From Glycomyces tenuis DSM 44171 (lineage in GTDB: Bacteria; Actinomycetota; Actinomycetes; Mycobacteriales; Micromonosporaceae): a DNA stretch of 64,000 nt. Shown piece by piece: positions 1 through 9,155 of this stretch. The notes under the pieces are model-generated. The model was not told the origin of the DNA and ran no database searches. It saw only the letters and a list, made by a program, of their open reading frames with translations. The translations under genes were made by a program, and so were the position numbers. The first letter of the stretch is position 1. Every line of letters starts with the position of its first letter. The stretch lies in the NCBI RefSeq assembly GCF_000427885.1, contig NZ_ATYW01000010.1:124001-188000 (forward strand). Direction: 5' to 3'.

Positions 1-21
1 GCGAGACCTCGCCGTGACCGC

Positions 22-1533
22 TCACGGGCAGCCTTCGCCCCCCGGGTCGAAGACCTCCAGCGATATCGTCTCGCTCGTGTCTGCCGCCGTTCCGGCCGCC
101 GGGTTCTGGGACACGACCTCGCACTGCTCGGGGAACGGCGAGTAGAAGTACGGGTTGGGCATCCAGTAGTCGAGGTCGTCGTAGCCGGCGGCCGCGAGTT
201 CGGAGCGGGCGTCGCCTGAGGACTGGCCGACGACGTCGGGGACCGTGGACTGGGGCTCGTCCTCCTCGGTGGGCTGCCCGGCGTCGCCGTCATCACCGCT
301 GTCGCCACCACCGCCGTCCTGGCCTCCGGTGTCCTCGCCGCCGCCGTCCTGGCCGCCGGTGTCCTGGCCGGTGCCGCCGCTCGCCTCGGTGGTCGCCGCG
401 TCCTCGGGGCTCGGGGATTCGGTCGGCGAGGCCGTGTCCTCCTCCGGTTCGCTCGCCGTGGCCCCCTCGGCCGCGTCGGCGGTCGTCTCGGACCCGGCGC
501 CGTCGGTGTCGTCACCGCGGTCCCAGGGCGCCCAGACCAGGGTCGTCATCAGCAGCACGACCACGGCCGCCGTGGCGGCGGCGAACGCGATCCTCCACGC
601 CCACAGGCGCTGCGGGCGCTCGGGCGGCGGCTGCTCGGCGGTGGCGATCAGGTCCTGGTTCGGCGGCCTGAACGGCGGCACCGTCTGCTTCGGAGGGAGC
701 GGAGCGGTCTCCCGGTCGCTGGGCGCCGTCCGGCACGCCTCGGCGAACGCCGTGGCGGAGGCCCAGCGGTCGGCGGGCTCCTTGGCGAGGGCCTTGAGGA
801 TCACGGCGGCGGTCTCCTCGGGAACGCCGTCGATCGGGGGCGGCTCGGTGCTCAGGTGCCCGGCGACGACGGTCTTCGGGTCGGCGGCGTCGAAGGGCGG
901 GCGCCCGGTGAGGCACTCGTAGGCGACCGCTCCCAGCGCGTAGACGTCGGTGGCGGCGGTGACCTCGCCGGGGCCGAGCTGCTCGGGTGCGGCGTAGGTG
1001 AGGGTGCCGAGGGAGACGCCGGTGGAGGTCAGCGCGGTGGCGCCGCTGATCTGGGCGACGCCGAAGTCGACGAGTTTGACGGCGCCGTCCCCGTCGATGA
1101 GGATGTTCGCGGGTTTGATGTCGCGGTGGACGATGCCCTGCCGGTGGGCGACGTCGAGCGCGGCGGCCACCGCCGCGACGAGGTCGAGCGTCCGTCCGGC
1201 GGACAGGCTTCCTTCGCGGTCCAGGACCGCCGACAGCGATTCGCCCTCGACGAGCTCCATGACGAGGTAGGCCACGCTGTCGTCCCCGACGGTGTCCTCG
1301 CCGTGGTCGTGGACGGCGACGATGCCGGGGCCCTTCAGCTTCGCGGCGGCCCTGGCCTCGCGCTCGAACCGCGCCCGCGCGCGTGCGCCGTCCTCGAACA
1401 CGGAGTTCTTGAGGAGTTTGACGGCCACCGGGCGGTCGAGGCGGGTGTCGTGGGCCCGCCACACGGCGCCCATTGCGCCGGTCGCGATGAGGCTGTCGAG
1501 TCGGTAGCGGTTCGCGATGACGGTCTCGGACAC
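22..1533 (-). CDS. Membrane Ser/Thr protein kinase with one PASTA domain
   Basis: Hanks-type (PknB-like) receptor kinase that should phosphorylate cytoplasmic proteins on Ser/Thr in response to an extracytoplasmic signal. Visible motifs are the glycine-rich loop GAMGAV near residue 20, the VAVKLLK lysine (K39), the catalytic HRDIKPANIL loop and the DFG motif in VDFGVAQ. A proline-rich juxtamembrane stretch precedes one transmembrane helix (about residues 310-335). Next comes a Gly/Asp/Glu low-complexity linker with repeated GGQDGGG units, then one C-terminal PASTA domain opening with VPDVVGQ. The start is GTG with AAGGA six bases upstream. PknB proteins of cell division usually carry several PASTA repeats, so this single-PASTA kinase is more likely an accessory paralogue. 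It is the last gene of a minus-strand run after the suf genes and acVLRF1. Confidence 0.9.
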   Translation of the reverse strand: MSETVIANRYRLDSLIATGAMGAVWRAHDTRLDRPVAVKLLKNSVFEDGARARARFEREARAAAKLKGPGIVAVHDHGEDTVGDDSVAYLVMELVEGESLSAVLDREGSLSAGRTLDLVAAVAAALDVAHRQGIVHRDIKPANILIDGDGAVKLVDFGVAQISGATALTSTGVSLGTLTYAAPEQLGPGEVTAATDVYALGAVAYECLTGRPPFDAADPKTVVAGHLSTEPPPIDGVPEETAAVILKALAKEPADRWASATAFAEACRTAPSDRETAPLPPKQTVPPFRPPNQDLIATAEQPPPERPQRLWAWRIAFAAATAAVVVLLMTTLVWAPWDRGDDTDGAGSETTADAAEGATASEPEEDTASPTESPSPEDAATTEASGGTGQDTGGQDGGGEDTGGQDGGGGDSGDDGDAGQPTEEDEPQSTVPDVVGQSSGDARSELAAAGYDDLDYWMPNPYFYSPFPEQCEVVSQNPAAGTAADTSETISLEVFDPGGEGCP

Positions 1534-1636
1534 TCGGCATCCTTGCGGTCGGCACTGGAGACGGCACTGGGGCGGCGCTGAACTGGAGGGTTCCTAGCAG
1601 TTTAACGGCCCCGGTCCCGCCCCGAATCCGCCCCCG

Positions 1637-2293
1637 TCAGTCGGGGATGTGGACGGTGAAGCCGATCGCCCGGTGGGCCGTCGCCTGCAGGAGGGCCTGC
1701 TTCGGCTCGGCGATGTCACCGAAATGGACGGACGGCGTGAGGTGCCGCAGTCGCGGGTCGTCGAGGATCGCGTCCACCACTCCCCCGGTGACCAGGGCGT
1801 CGAGGTCGGCGTTCGCGAGCACCGCCGCCGCCGCTTCGGCGGCCCGTTTGCCCGCCGCCTTCGCCTGGCCTTCGCGGCGGCGCGCGAAGCGCTGCTGGGA
1901 CTGGCCTCCGGCCTTCGTCTTGCCCTGGACGTAGGCGGTGTCGGTCTTGGAGGACTCGATGCGGCCGCCCGCGACGACGCCGACCGAGTAGGCGCCCTTG
2001 CGCGCCAGCAGGACGCCGAGGCGGCGCGGTTCGAGGGCGCGGTCGCGCAGGCGTTCGGCGGCCTTGACCGGATCGTCGTCGAGGAGCCACTCGGGGGGTA
2101 TGCCGGAGGCGAGCGCCCAGCGGACGCTCGCCTCGGCTCCGTCGTTCGATTCGATCGTCCAGGCCTCGCCGTCGGCGCGGTGGGCGGCGATGCCGCCGTT
2201 GCGTTCGGCGAAGCGCTCGACCCACCGGGGAAGGCGCTCGGGTTCGACCTCGACGAGTCTGCCGCCGCCCGGCGCGGGGCGGACCTTGGTCAT
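1637..2293 (-). CDS. acVLRF1 family peptidyl-tRNA hydrolase (ribosome rescue)
   Basis: A 218-residue protein of the actinobacterial Vms1/ANKZF1-like release-factor family. These proteins cleave peptidyl-tRNA on stalled or split ribosomes, as eRF1 and eukaryotic Vms1 do. The signature is the block KTKAGGQSQQRFARRR at about residues 125-140. It carries the flexible Gly-Gly-Gln-type loop that replaces the eRF1 GGQ, followed by a basic helix. The N-terminal third resembles the small domain found in family members. The gene lies 10 bp after the sufT-like gene on the same strand, so it is probably cotranscribed with the suf operon. Family assignment rests on the loop motif and protein length; activity is inferred. 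Confidence 0.8.
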   Translation of the reverse strand: MTKVRPAPGGGRLVEVEPERLPRWVERFAERNGGIAAHRADGEAWTIESNDGAEASVRWALASGIPPEWLLDDDPVKAAERLRDRALEPRRLGVLLARKGAYSVGVVAGGRIESSKTDTAYVQGKTKAGGQSQQRFARRREGQAKAAGKRAAEAAAAVLANADLDALVTGGVVDAILDDPRLRHLTPSVHFGDIAEPKQALLQATAHRAIGFTVHIPD

Positions 2294-2303
2294 CGGACCG
2301 CCG

Positions 2304-2642
2304 TCAGACGTTGAAGCCGAGCGCGCGCAGCTGGTCGCGGCCCTCGTCGGTGATCTTGTCCGGGCCCCACGGCGGGATCCACACCCAGTTGATGCGGATG
2401 TCCGAGACCAGGCCGCCCTCGGCCCCGCCGGTGAGCGCCGAGCGGGACTGGTCCTCGATGACGTCGGTGAGCGGGCAGGCCGCCGAGGTGAGCGTCATGT
2501 CGAGCGTGGCGACGTTCTCCTCGTCCACGTGGACGCCGTAGATCAGGCCCAGGTCGACGACGTTGATGCCGAGCTCGGGGTCGACGACGTCCTTCATCGC
2601 CTCGAGGATGTCCTCCTCTTTGGCCTTCGTTGCCTCGGTCAT
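2304..2642 (-). CDS. sufT: SufT/MIP18-family Fe-S assembly factor (DUF59)
   Basis: A 112-residue DUF59/MIP18 protein thought to help mature or transfer Fe-S clusters. Characteristic features are the N-terminal VVDPELGINVVDLGLIYGV segment and the conserved TSAACPLTDVI cysteine motif. A Trp/Pro-rich stretch WVWIPPWGPDKIT follows. Its ATG overlaps the sufU stop codon by four bases, so the two are translationally coupled and this is the normal last cistron of actinobacterial suf operons. The exact biochemical step is unsettled for the whole family. Confidence 0.88.
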   Translation of the reverse strand: MTEATKAKEEDILEAMKDVVDPELGINVVDLGLIYGVHVDEENVATLDMTLTSAACPLTDVIEDQSRSALTGGAEGGLVSDIRINWVWIPPWGPDKITDEGRDQLRALGFNV

Positions 2643-3106
2643 TGCTCGCTTCCCCCTCCGGAGGTCGGTATGGCGGCTTCAGCCCGGACCAGCGCGTCCT
2701 TGAACGCCATCCAGCCCAGCAGCGCGCACTTGACGCGCATGGGGTACTTCGAGACCCCGGAGAACGCGACGGCGTCCTCGAGGGTCTCCTCGTCGCCCTC
2801 CTCTCGGCCCTTGGAGTTCATCAGCTCGGTGAACTCGCCGAGGCGCTTGAGCGCGTCCTCGACCGAGGCGCCCTTGACCAGCTCGTACAGGACCGACGCG
2901 GAGGCCTTGGAGATCGAGCAGCCCGCGTTCTCGTAGGAGACGTCGGCGACGGTGTCGCCCTCGACGTGGACACGCAGGGTGATCTCGTCGCCGCAGGTCG
3001 GGTTGACCTGGTGCGACTCGCCCTCGTAGGGCTCGCGCAGGCCCACGCCGCGGGGCCGCTTGTAGTGGTCGAGGATGACTTCCTGGTACAGCTCGTCGAG
3101 ATCCAT
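2639..3106 (-). CDS. sufU: SufU sulfur-relay / Fe-S assembly protein
   Basis: Zinc-dependent sulfurtransferase that accepts persulfide sulfur from SufS and passes it to the SufBCD scaffold. The start is the ATG that overlaps the sufS stop (TGATG), giving 155 residues beginning MDLDELYQEVILDHYKRPRG. A longer reading frame upstream is only sufS read out of frame. The zinc ligands are visible as C38 and D40 (NPTCGD), C63 (AGCSIS) and C127 (VKCALLGW). The roughly 20-residue insertion between the second and third cysteines (LMNSKGREEGDEE region) separates SufU from the IscU type. Confidence 0.93.
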   Translation of the reverse strand: MDLDELYQEVILDHYKRPRGVGLREPYEGESHQVNPTCGDEITLRVHVEGDTVADVSYENAGCSISKASASVLYELVKGASVEDALKRLGEFTELMNSKGREEGDEETLEDAVAFSGVSKYPMRVKCALLGWMAFKDALVRAEAAIPTSGGGSEQ

Positions 3107-4389
3107 CAGGCGAACACCTTTCGTACCTGCTCCAACGCCGACACCAGGCGGTCTATTTCCTCGGTCGTCGTGTAGACGTACGCCGAGGCGCGGGTGGTGG
3201 CGGTGACGCCGAAGCGGACGCAGGTCGGTTTGGCGCAGTGGTGGCCGACGCGGACGGCGATGCCCTCGGAGTCGAGGACCTGCCCGACGTCGTGCGGGTG
3301 GACGCCGTCGAGCTCGAACGAGACCGTCGAGGCGCGGCCGATGGGGACGCGCGGGCCGATCACGGTCAGCCCGTCGACGGTCTCCAGCCGCTCGAGCATG
3401 TAGGCGGCGAGTTCCTTCTCGTGGGCGCGGACGTTGTCCATGCCGAGCGAGGAGAGGTAGTCGACGGCGGCGGCGAGGCCCACGGCCTCGGCGACCGGCG
3501 GCGTGCCGGCCTCGAACTTCGCCGGTGCCTTCGCGAAGGTGGTGCGCTCCATGGTGACGGTCTCGATCATCGAGCCGCCGGTCAGGAACGGCGGCATGGC
3601 GTCGAGCAGTTCGGCCTTCGCCCACAGGACGCCGATGCCGGTGGGGCCGAGCATCTTGTGGCCGGTGAAGACGATGAAGTCGACGCCCAGCTCGGTCACG
3701 TCGACCGGGATGTGCGGCACGGCCTGCGAGGAGTCGAGCCCGACCAGGGCGCCGACCTCCTTGGCGCGGGCGACGATCTGCGAGGTCGGGTTCACCGTGC
3801 CCAGCAGGTTCGCGACGTGGACGAAGGAGACGACCTTGGTGCGCTCGTTGACGACCTCGTCGAGGTGGGCGAGGTCGAGCCGGCCGGTGTCGGTGATGCC
3901 GATCCAGCGGAGCGTGGCGCCGGTGCGCAGGCACAGCTGCTGCCAGGGCACGAGGTTGGCGTGGTGCTCCATCTCGGTCACCACGACCTCGTCGCCCGGC
4001 CCCAGCCGGAAGCGCGGGTCGGCGCCGCGCTCGACAGTGCCGTTCTGGACGCTGGCGTTCTGGAAGGCGTAGGCGACCAGGTTGATCGACTCGGTGGAGT
4101 TCTTGGTGAAGACCACCTCGTCGTGGCTGATCGCGCCGATGAAGTTCGCGACCTTGGCCCGCGCGCCCTCGTAGGCTTCGGTGGCCTCGGAGGCGAGGGT
4201 GTGGACCGAACGTGAGATGTTCGCGTTCGAGTGGTCGGTGAACCGCCGCATCGCGTCGGTCACCTGGACGGGCTTCTGCGACGTGGCCGCCGAGTCGAGG
4301 TAGGCGAGCGGTTTGTCCCCGATCTTGCGCTGCAGGATCGGGAAGTCGGCTCGGATCGACTCGACGTCGAGCTTGCTTGCAGCCTCCAC
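3106..4389 (-). CDS. sufS: Cysteine desulfurase SufS (class II)
   Basis: PLP enzyme converting cysteine to alanine and enzyme-bound persulfide, the sulfur source for Fe-S clusters. The 427 residues contain the PLP lysine K245 in FTGHKMLGPTG and the class II catalytic cysteine C385 in VGHHCAKPTC. The cofactor-binding TEMEHHANLVPW segment is near residue 140. The start is GTG with AAGGAG five bases upstream, 21 bp after sufC. It overlaps sufU by one base, which fits the SufS-SufU partnership. Confidence 0.95.
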   Translation of the reverse strand: MEAASKLDVESIRADFPILQRKIGDKPLAYLDSAATSQKPVQVTDAMRRFTDHSNANISRSVHTLASEATEAYEGARAKVANFIGAISHDEVVFTKNSTESINLVAYAFQNASVQNGTVERGADPRFRLGPGDEVVVTEMEHHANLVPWQQLCLRTGATLRWIGITDTGRLDLAHLDEVVNERTKVVSFVHVANLLGTVNPTSQIVARAKEVGALVGLDSSQAVPHIPVDVTELGVDFIVFTGHKMLGPTGIGVLWAKAELLDAMPPFLTGGSMIETVTMERTTFAKAPAKFEAGTPPVAEAVGLAAAVDYLSSLGMDNVRAHEKELAAYMLERLETVDGLTVIGPRVPIGRASTVSFELDGVHPHDVGQVLDSEGIAVRVGHHCAKPTCVRFGVTATTRASAYVYTTTEEIDRLVSALEQVRKVFA

Positions 4390-4410
4390 TGGGCTCCTTC
4401 TTCCTGGGCT

Positions 4411-5172
<762 letters not shown>

Positions 5173-5185
5173 CAGTGGTTTCCTC

Positions 5186-5524
5186 TTAGGCTTCTTCGGT
5201 GGTCTTGGGTTTCAGGCTGAGGTAGACGTCGCCGTCGCGGACTTCGACGGGGTAGCTCGCCACCGGTGCGGTGGCGGGCGGCCCGGTCGGCTTGCCGGTG
5301 CGCAGGTCGAACATCGACCCGTGCAGCCAGCACTCCAGTGTGCAGTCCTCGACGTCGCCCTCCGAGAGCGCCACGGCGGCGTGGGAGCACTCGTCGTAGA
5401 GGGCGAACACCTCTTCGGCCTTGCGCACGAGCACGATCGACGTGCCGTGGATGTCGGCGGCGACGGCCTCCGACTCGGGCAGCTCGTCGAGCGCGCAGAC
5501 GCGCAGGAAGTCGGCGTCGGTCAT
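5186..5524 (-). CDS. Rieske [2Fe-2S] ferredoxin-like protein of the suf operon
   Basis: A 112-residue single-domain Rieske protein. The cluster ligands are CSH (Cys-X-His) in YDECSHAAVALS and CWLH (Cys-X2-His) in LECWLHGSMFDL. The following GKPTGPPATAPVASYPV loop is typical of the bacterial NirD/BphF-like ferredoxin component. Its ATG overlaps the sufD stop by four bases. A Rieske protein between sufD and sufC is usual in Actinobacteria, and it may supply electrons for cluster assembly. That role is inferred from position, not demonstrated. Confidence 0.9.
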   Translation of the reverse strand: MTDADFLRVCALDELPESEAVAADIHGTSIVLVRKAEEVFALYDECSHAAVALSEGDVEDCTLECWLHGSMFDLRTGKPTGPPATAPVASYPVEVRDGDVYLSLKPKTTEEA

Positions 5525-6705
5525 GAGGCGACCGCCTCACCGGCGTCCAACCTGGCGACGATGGTCTCGTTGAGTTCCTCGCGCAGCTCCTCGGACGGGA
5601 TCTTCTGGACGATCTCGTTGAAGAAGCCCTTGACGACCAGGCGGCGGGCCTCGTCCTCGGGGATGCCCCTCGACTGGAGGTAGAACAGGTGCTCCTCGTC
5701 GAAGCGGCCGGTGGTCGAGGCGTGGCCGGCGCCGACGATCTCGCCGGTCTCGATCTCGAGGTTGGGCACCGAGTCGGCGCGGGCGCCGTCGGAGAGCACG
5801 AGGTTCCGGTTGATCTCGTAGGTGTCGGTGCCGGTGGCCGCGTCCTGGATGAGGACGTCGCCGACCCAGACGGTGTGGGCGGTCTCGCCTTGGAGGGCGC
5901 CGCGGTAGTTGACGTTCGAGCGGCAGTCGGGCACCGAGTGGTCGACCAGCTGGCGGTGCTCGATGTGCTGCCCGGTGTCGGCGAAGTACAGGCCGTAGGC
6001 GTCGACGGAGCCGCCGCGCCCGGCGTAGTCGACCGACAGGAACTGGCGGACCAGGTCGCCCCCGAGGCTGACGGCGATGTGGTCGAGCTTCGCGTCGGCG
6101 CCGAGGCGGGCCTTCTGGTGCTCGACCTGGACCGAGTCGCGGTCCCATTCGGCGACGGAGACCATGCGCAGGTGCGCGCCGTCGCCGACGGCGATCTCGA
6201 TGTTGTCGCCCAGGCGCGCCGCGCCGGTGTGCCGCAGGATCACGGTGACGTCGGCGTGGTGGCCGATCTCGATGAAGGTGTGGGCCCAGGAGGCGCCGTC
6301 GAGGCCGCCGCCGGTCACGTCGATCCAGAGCGGCTCGGCGATCTCGGCCTCGGCTTCGACGGTGACGACCAGGGCCTTGCCGCTCTTCGCCCAGGCGACG
6401 GCGCTGGGCCGGTCGAAGGGCTTGAGGATCGAGCCCGGACGCGGGTCGCTCTTGTCGACCGTCTCGACTTCGACGCCGGCGGGCAGCTCGCGCGCGGTGT
6501 ACTCGACGGGCCCCGCCGCGCGGGCGGTGTCGGCGTCGTCGAGGCCGGCGAGGCGCTTGATCGGCGTGAACCGCCAGTCCTCCTCACGGCCCGTCAGGGC
6601 CGGGAAGTCGGCGGGATCGAACGAGCGCAGCAGCTGCGACTTCGTCTTGGGCGGCGCCTCGCCCGCTCCGTGGGTGTGCGGGCGCGATGCGACTTCGATG
6701 CTCAT
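5521..6705 (-). CDS. sufD: SufD scaffold subunit
   Basis: A 394-residue SufB/SufD-family beta-helix protein forming the SufBC2D scaffold. The C-terminal half carries the family pattern with the conserved SRGIPEDEARRLVVKGFFNEIVQKIP segment and the YEINRNLVLSDGARADSVPNLEIE block. The N-terminal region (PALTGREEDWRFTPIKRLAGL) has the WR(F/Y)T motif typical of SufD. It follows sufB by 33 bp and overlaps the Rieske gene by four bases. Confidence 0.94.
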   Translation of the reverse strand: MSIEVASRPHTHGAGEAPPKTKSQLLRSFDPADFPALTGREEDWRFTPIKRLAGLDDADTARAAGPVEYTARELPAGVEVETVDKSDPRPGSILKPFDRPSAVAWAKSGKALVVTVEAEAEIAEPLWIDVTGGGLDGASWAHTFIEIGHHADVTVILRHTGAARLGDNIEIAVGDGAHLRMVSVAEWDRDSVQVEHQKARLGADAKLDHIAVSLGGDLVRQFLSVDYAGRGGSVDAYGLYFADTGQHIEHRQLVDHSVPDCRSNVNYRGALQGETAHTVWVGDVLIQDAATGTDTYEINRNLVLSDGARADSVPNLEIETGEIVGAGHASTTGRFDEEHLFYLQSRGIPEDEARRLVVKGFFNEIVQKIPSEELREELNETIVARLDAGEAVAS

Positions 6706-6738
6706 CAGATCTCTTGGTTCCTTGTCCGTACGGGCCGC

Positions 6739-8172
6739 TTAACCGACCGCGCCTTCCATTTGCAGCTCGATCAGTCGGTTGAGCTCCAGGGCGTACTCCA
6801 TCGGCAGCTCCTTGGCGATCGGCTCGATGAAGCCGCGCACGATCATGGCGGCGGCCTCGTCCTCGGTCAGGCCGCGGCTCATGAGGTAGAACATCTGGTC
6901 CTCGCCGATCTTCGAGACCGTGGCCTCGTGGCCCATGTCGACGTCGTCCTCGCGGATGTCGACGTACGGGTAGGTGTCGGAGCGGGAGATCGTGTCGACC
7001 AGGAGCGCGTCGCACTTGACCGTGGACTTGGCGTGGTGCGAGCCCTCGTCGACCTTGACCAGGCCGCGGTAGGAGGTGCGCCCGCCGCCGCGGGAGATCG
7101 ACTTGGAGACGATCGTCGAGGAGGTGTGCGGCGCGGCGTGGGTCATCTTCGCGCCGGTGTCCTGGTGCTGGCCCTCGCCGGCCATCGCCACGGACAGGAC
7201 CTCGCCCTTGGCGTGCTCGCCGGTCATGACCACGGCCGGGTACTTCATGGTGACCTTGGAGCCGAGGTTGCCGTCGACCCACTCCATGGTGGCGCCCTGC
7301 TCGGCGATCGCGCGCTTGGTGACCAGGTTGTAGACGTTGGACGACCAGTTCTGGATGGTCGTGTAGCGGACGCGGGCGTCCTTCTTGACGATGATCTCCA
7401 CGACCGCCGAGTGCAGCGAGTCCGAGGAGTAGACCGGGGCGGTGCAGCCCTCGATGTAGTGCACGAAGGAGCCCTCGTCGGCGATGATGAGCGTGCGCTC
7501 GAACTGGCCCATGTTCTCGGTGTTGATCCGGAAGTAGGCCTGGAGCGGGATCTCGACGTGGACGCCCTTGGGCACGTAGATGAAGGACCCGCCGGACCAC
7601 ACGGCCGTGTTCAGGGCCGCGAACTTGTTGTCGCCGGTGGGGATGACGGTGCCGAAGTACTCCTCGAACAGCTCGGGGTGCTCCCGCAGGCCGGTGTCGG
7701 TGTCCATGAAGATGACGCCCTGCTGCTCCAGGTCCTCGCGGATGGAGTGGTAGAGCACCGTCGACTCGTACTGGGCGGCGACGCCGGAGACCAGCTGCTG
7801 GCGCTCGGCCTCGGGGATGCCCAGCTTGTCGTAGGTCTTCTTGATGTCCTCGGGCAGCTCTTCCCAGGACTCGGCCTGCTTCTCGGAGGCCTCGACGTAG
7901 TACTTGATGTTGTCGAAGTCGATGCCCGAGAGGTCCGCGCCCCAGTTCGGCATGGGCTTGCGGCCGAAGAGCTTGTGGCCCTTCAGGCGGCGTTCCAGCA
8001 TCCACTCGGGCTCGTTCTTGCGCGCGGAGATGTCGCGGACGACCTCTTCGGTCAGGCCGCGCCTCGCGTTCGCGCCGGCGAGGTCCGAGTCGGCCCAGCC
8101 GTACTCGTACCGCTCCAGTGAGGCGAGGGCCTCCTCCTGGCTCAGCTGCGGAGTCTTCTGCGTGTCGGTCAT
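6739..8172 (-). CDS. sufB: SufB Fe-S scaffold subunit
   Basis: Main cluster-building scaffold of the SUF pathway. The chosen ATG ([14 protein letters not shown]) gives 477 residues and has AAGGTGAG seven bases upstream; an in-frame GTG four codons earlier is possible but overlaps that ribosome-binding site. Family blocks include [25 protein letters not shown], the [21 protein letters not shown]-like cysteine region (read here as [14 protein letters not shown]) and the C-terminal [21 protein letters not shown]. It lies 30 bp after sufR. Confidence 0.95.
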   Translation of the reverse strand: MTDTQKTPQLSQEEALASLERYEYGWADSDLAGANARRGLTEEVVRDISARKNEPEWMLERRLKGHKLFGRKPMPNWGADLSGIDFDNIKYYVEASEKQAESWEELPEDIKKTYDKLGIPEAERQQLVSGVAAQYESTVLYHSIREDLEQQGVIFMDTDTGLREHPELFEEYFGTVIPTGDNKFAALNTAVWSGGSFIYVPKGVHVEIPLQAYFRINTENMGQFERTLIIADEGSFVHYIEGCTAPVYSSDSLHSAVVEIIVKKDARVRYTTIQNWSSNVYNLVTKRAIAEQGATMEWVDGNLGSKVTMKYPAVVMTGEHAKGEVLSVAMAGEGQHQDTGAKMTHAAPHTSSTIVSKSISRGGGRTSYRGLVKVDEGSHHAKSTVKCDALLVDTISRSDTYPYVDIREDDVDMGHEATVSKIGEDQMFYLMSRGLTEDEAAAMIVRGFIEPIAKELPMEYALELNRLIELQMEGAVG

Positions 8173-8202
8173 CTCAAGTCTCACCTTTGACCTGTCGGTT
8201 GC

Positions 8203-8958
8203 TCAGTTCGGTCGGTCCGCGTTCGTCCGTCGCGGGGCGGGCAGGGGCACCGGGCCCTTCCGTCTCCCGCCGTCCGGAGTCGTCGCCGCTTCGCGGTCGC
8301 CCCTGTGGCCGGGGACGTGGGTGGTGCACACGCCGTCCCCGTTGGCGATCGTCGCCAGGCGCTGGACGTGGACGCCCAGCAGTTTGCTGATGACGCGGGT
8401 CTCCGCCTCGCACAGCTGCGGAAACTCGGCCGCCACTCCCGCCACCGGGCAATGATGCTGGCACAGCTGCCCGCCGGAGGCGATGACCGACGCCGTTGCG
8501 GCGTAGCCCTCACCCGACAGGGCGTCCGCCAGGGCCTGGGCCCTGGCCATCGGGTCGTCGGCGTCGGCCGCGTCGAGGGCGGCCCGGCAGTGGGCCTCCA
8601 GACGCGAGACCTGCTCGGCGGCGAAGGCGCCGACGGCGTCCTCGCCTTCGACTCGGCGGATCCAGCGGAGCGCCTCCATCGCGAGGTCGTCGTAGGTGTG
8701 GCCGAAGGACGCGCGGGCGGCCGACGTGAGCTGGTACTGCTTCGCCGGGCGGCCGCGCCGCGGGGTCTTGACGACACGCGTCTCGACCTGCCCCTCGGAC
8801 TCCATGGCGTCGAGATGGCGGCGGATGGCGGTGGCGGTGATGCCGAGGGCGCGGGCGAGCTCGGCGGCCGTGGCGTGGCCGCCTTCGAGCAGCAGCCGGG
8901 AGACTCGACGGCGGGTCTCCCCGTCGGTCGAGTGGCTGCCGCCCACCCTCGTCACCAT
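8203..8958 (-). CDS. sufR: SufR-type Fe-S-sensing transcriptional repressor
   Basis: DeoR/ArsR-like winged-helix regulator of the suf operon. The winged helix spans about residues 15-75 (ATAAELARALGITATAIRRHL, then a basic RRGRPAKQY wing). The C-terminal sensor carries cysteines C166, C170, C183 and C211 (CQHHC and QLCEAE blocks), which ligate the regulatory Fe-S cluster in known SufR proteins. The ATG at 8958 gives 251 residues and matches the usual N-terminus; the longer upstream frame would run into the divergent ctaA region. Being first in the operon implies autoregulation. The tail after C211 is Pro/Arg-rich and looks disordered. Confidence 0.88.
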   Translation of the reverse strand: MVTRVGGSHSTDGETRRRVSRLLLEGGHATAAELARALGITATAIRRHLDAMESEGQVETRVVKTPRRGRPAKQYQLTSAARASFGHTYDDLAMEALRWIRRVEGEDAVGAFAAEQVSRLEAHCRAALDAADADDPMARAQALADALSGEGYAATASVIASGGQLCQHHCPVAGVAAEFPQLCEAETRVISKLLGVHVQRLATIANGDGVCTTHVPGHRGDREAATTPDGGRRKGPVPLPAPRRTNADRPN

Positions 8959-8974
8959 TTCCACAAGGAAAATG
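8956..8974. promoter_or_regulatory. Inverted repeat over the sufR start (candidate operator)
   Basis: TTTCC-ACAA-GGAAA at 8958-8971 forms a perfect 5-bp inverted repeat, extended to CATTTCC/GGAAAATG with a one-base bulge. It overlaps the sufR initiation region and follows a TAACAT -10-like element on the minus strand. This placement suits autoregulation by SufR or control of initiation. The motif does not match a SufR box I know, so the assignment is tentative. Confidence 0.3.
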
Positions 8975-9155
8975 TTACTTAATTCGCTTCGGCATGTCGA
9001 CAGCGCCGATCGTGAGACCGAGCACGCAGGTTTGCCTAACCTCACTCGGGCTGATGCGCGGCTCGCAGGCTCATCGCGGCCGGCGGGGCCGCCGCAGCCC
9101 ACATCTCGGCACCGGGGCGGCGGCGGCCTTCGGCGGCCCGGTTACATTCGGCGCT

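Noticed and set aside
289-420. Short repeats of GGC/GTC-type units as a possible CRISPR or minisatellite
   Set aside because: They are in-frame Gly/Asp/Gln repeats of the kinase linker, without spacers.
5689-8121. Long plus-strand open frame (810 codons) over sufB/sufD
   Set aside because: Antisense shadow of the suf genes, caused by high third-position GC; Val/Asp/Gly-rich composition and no domain.
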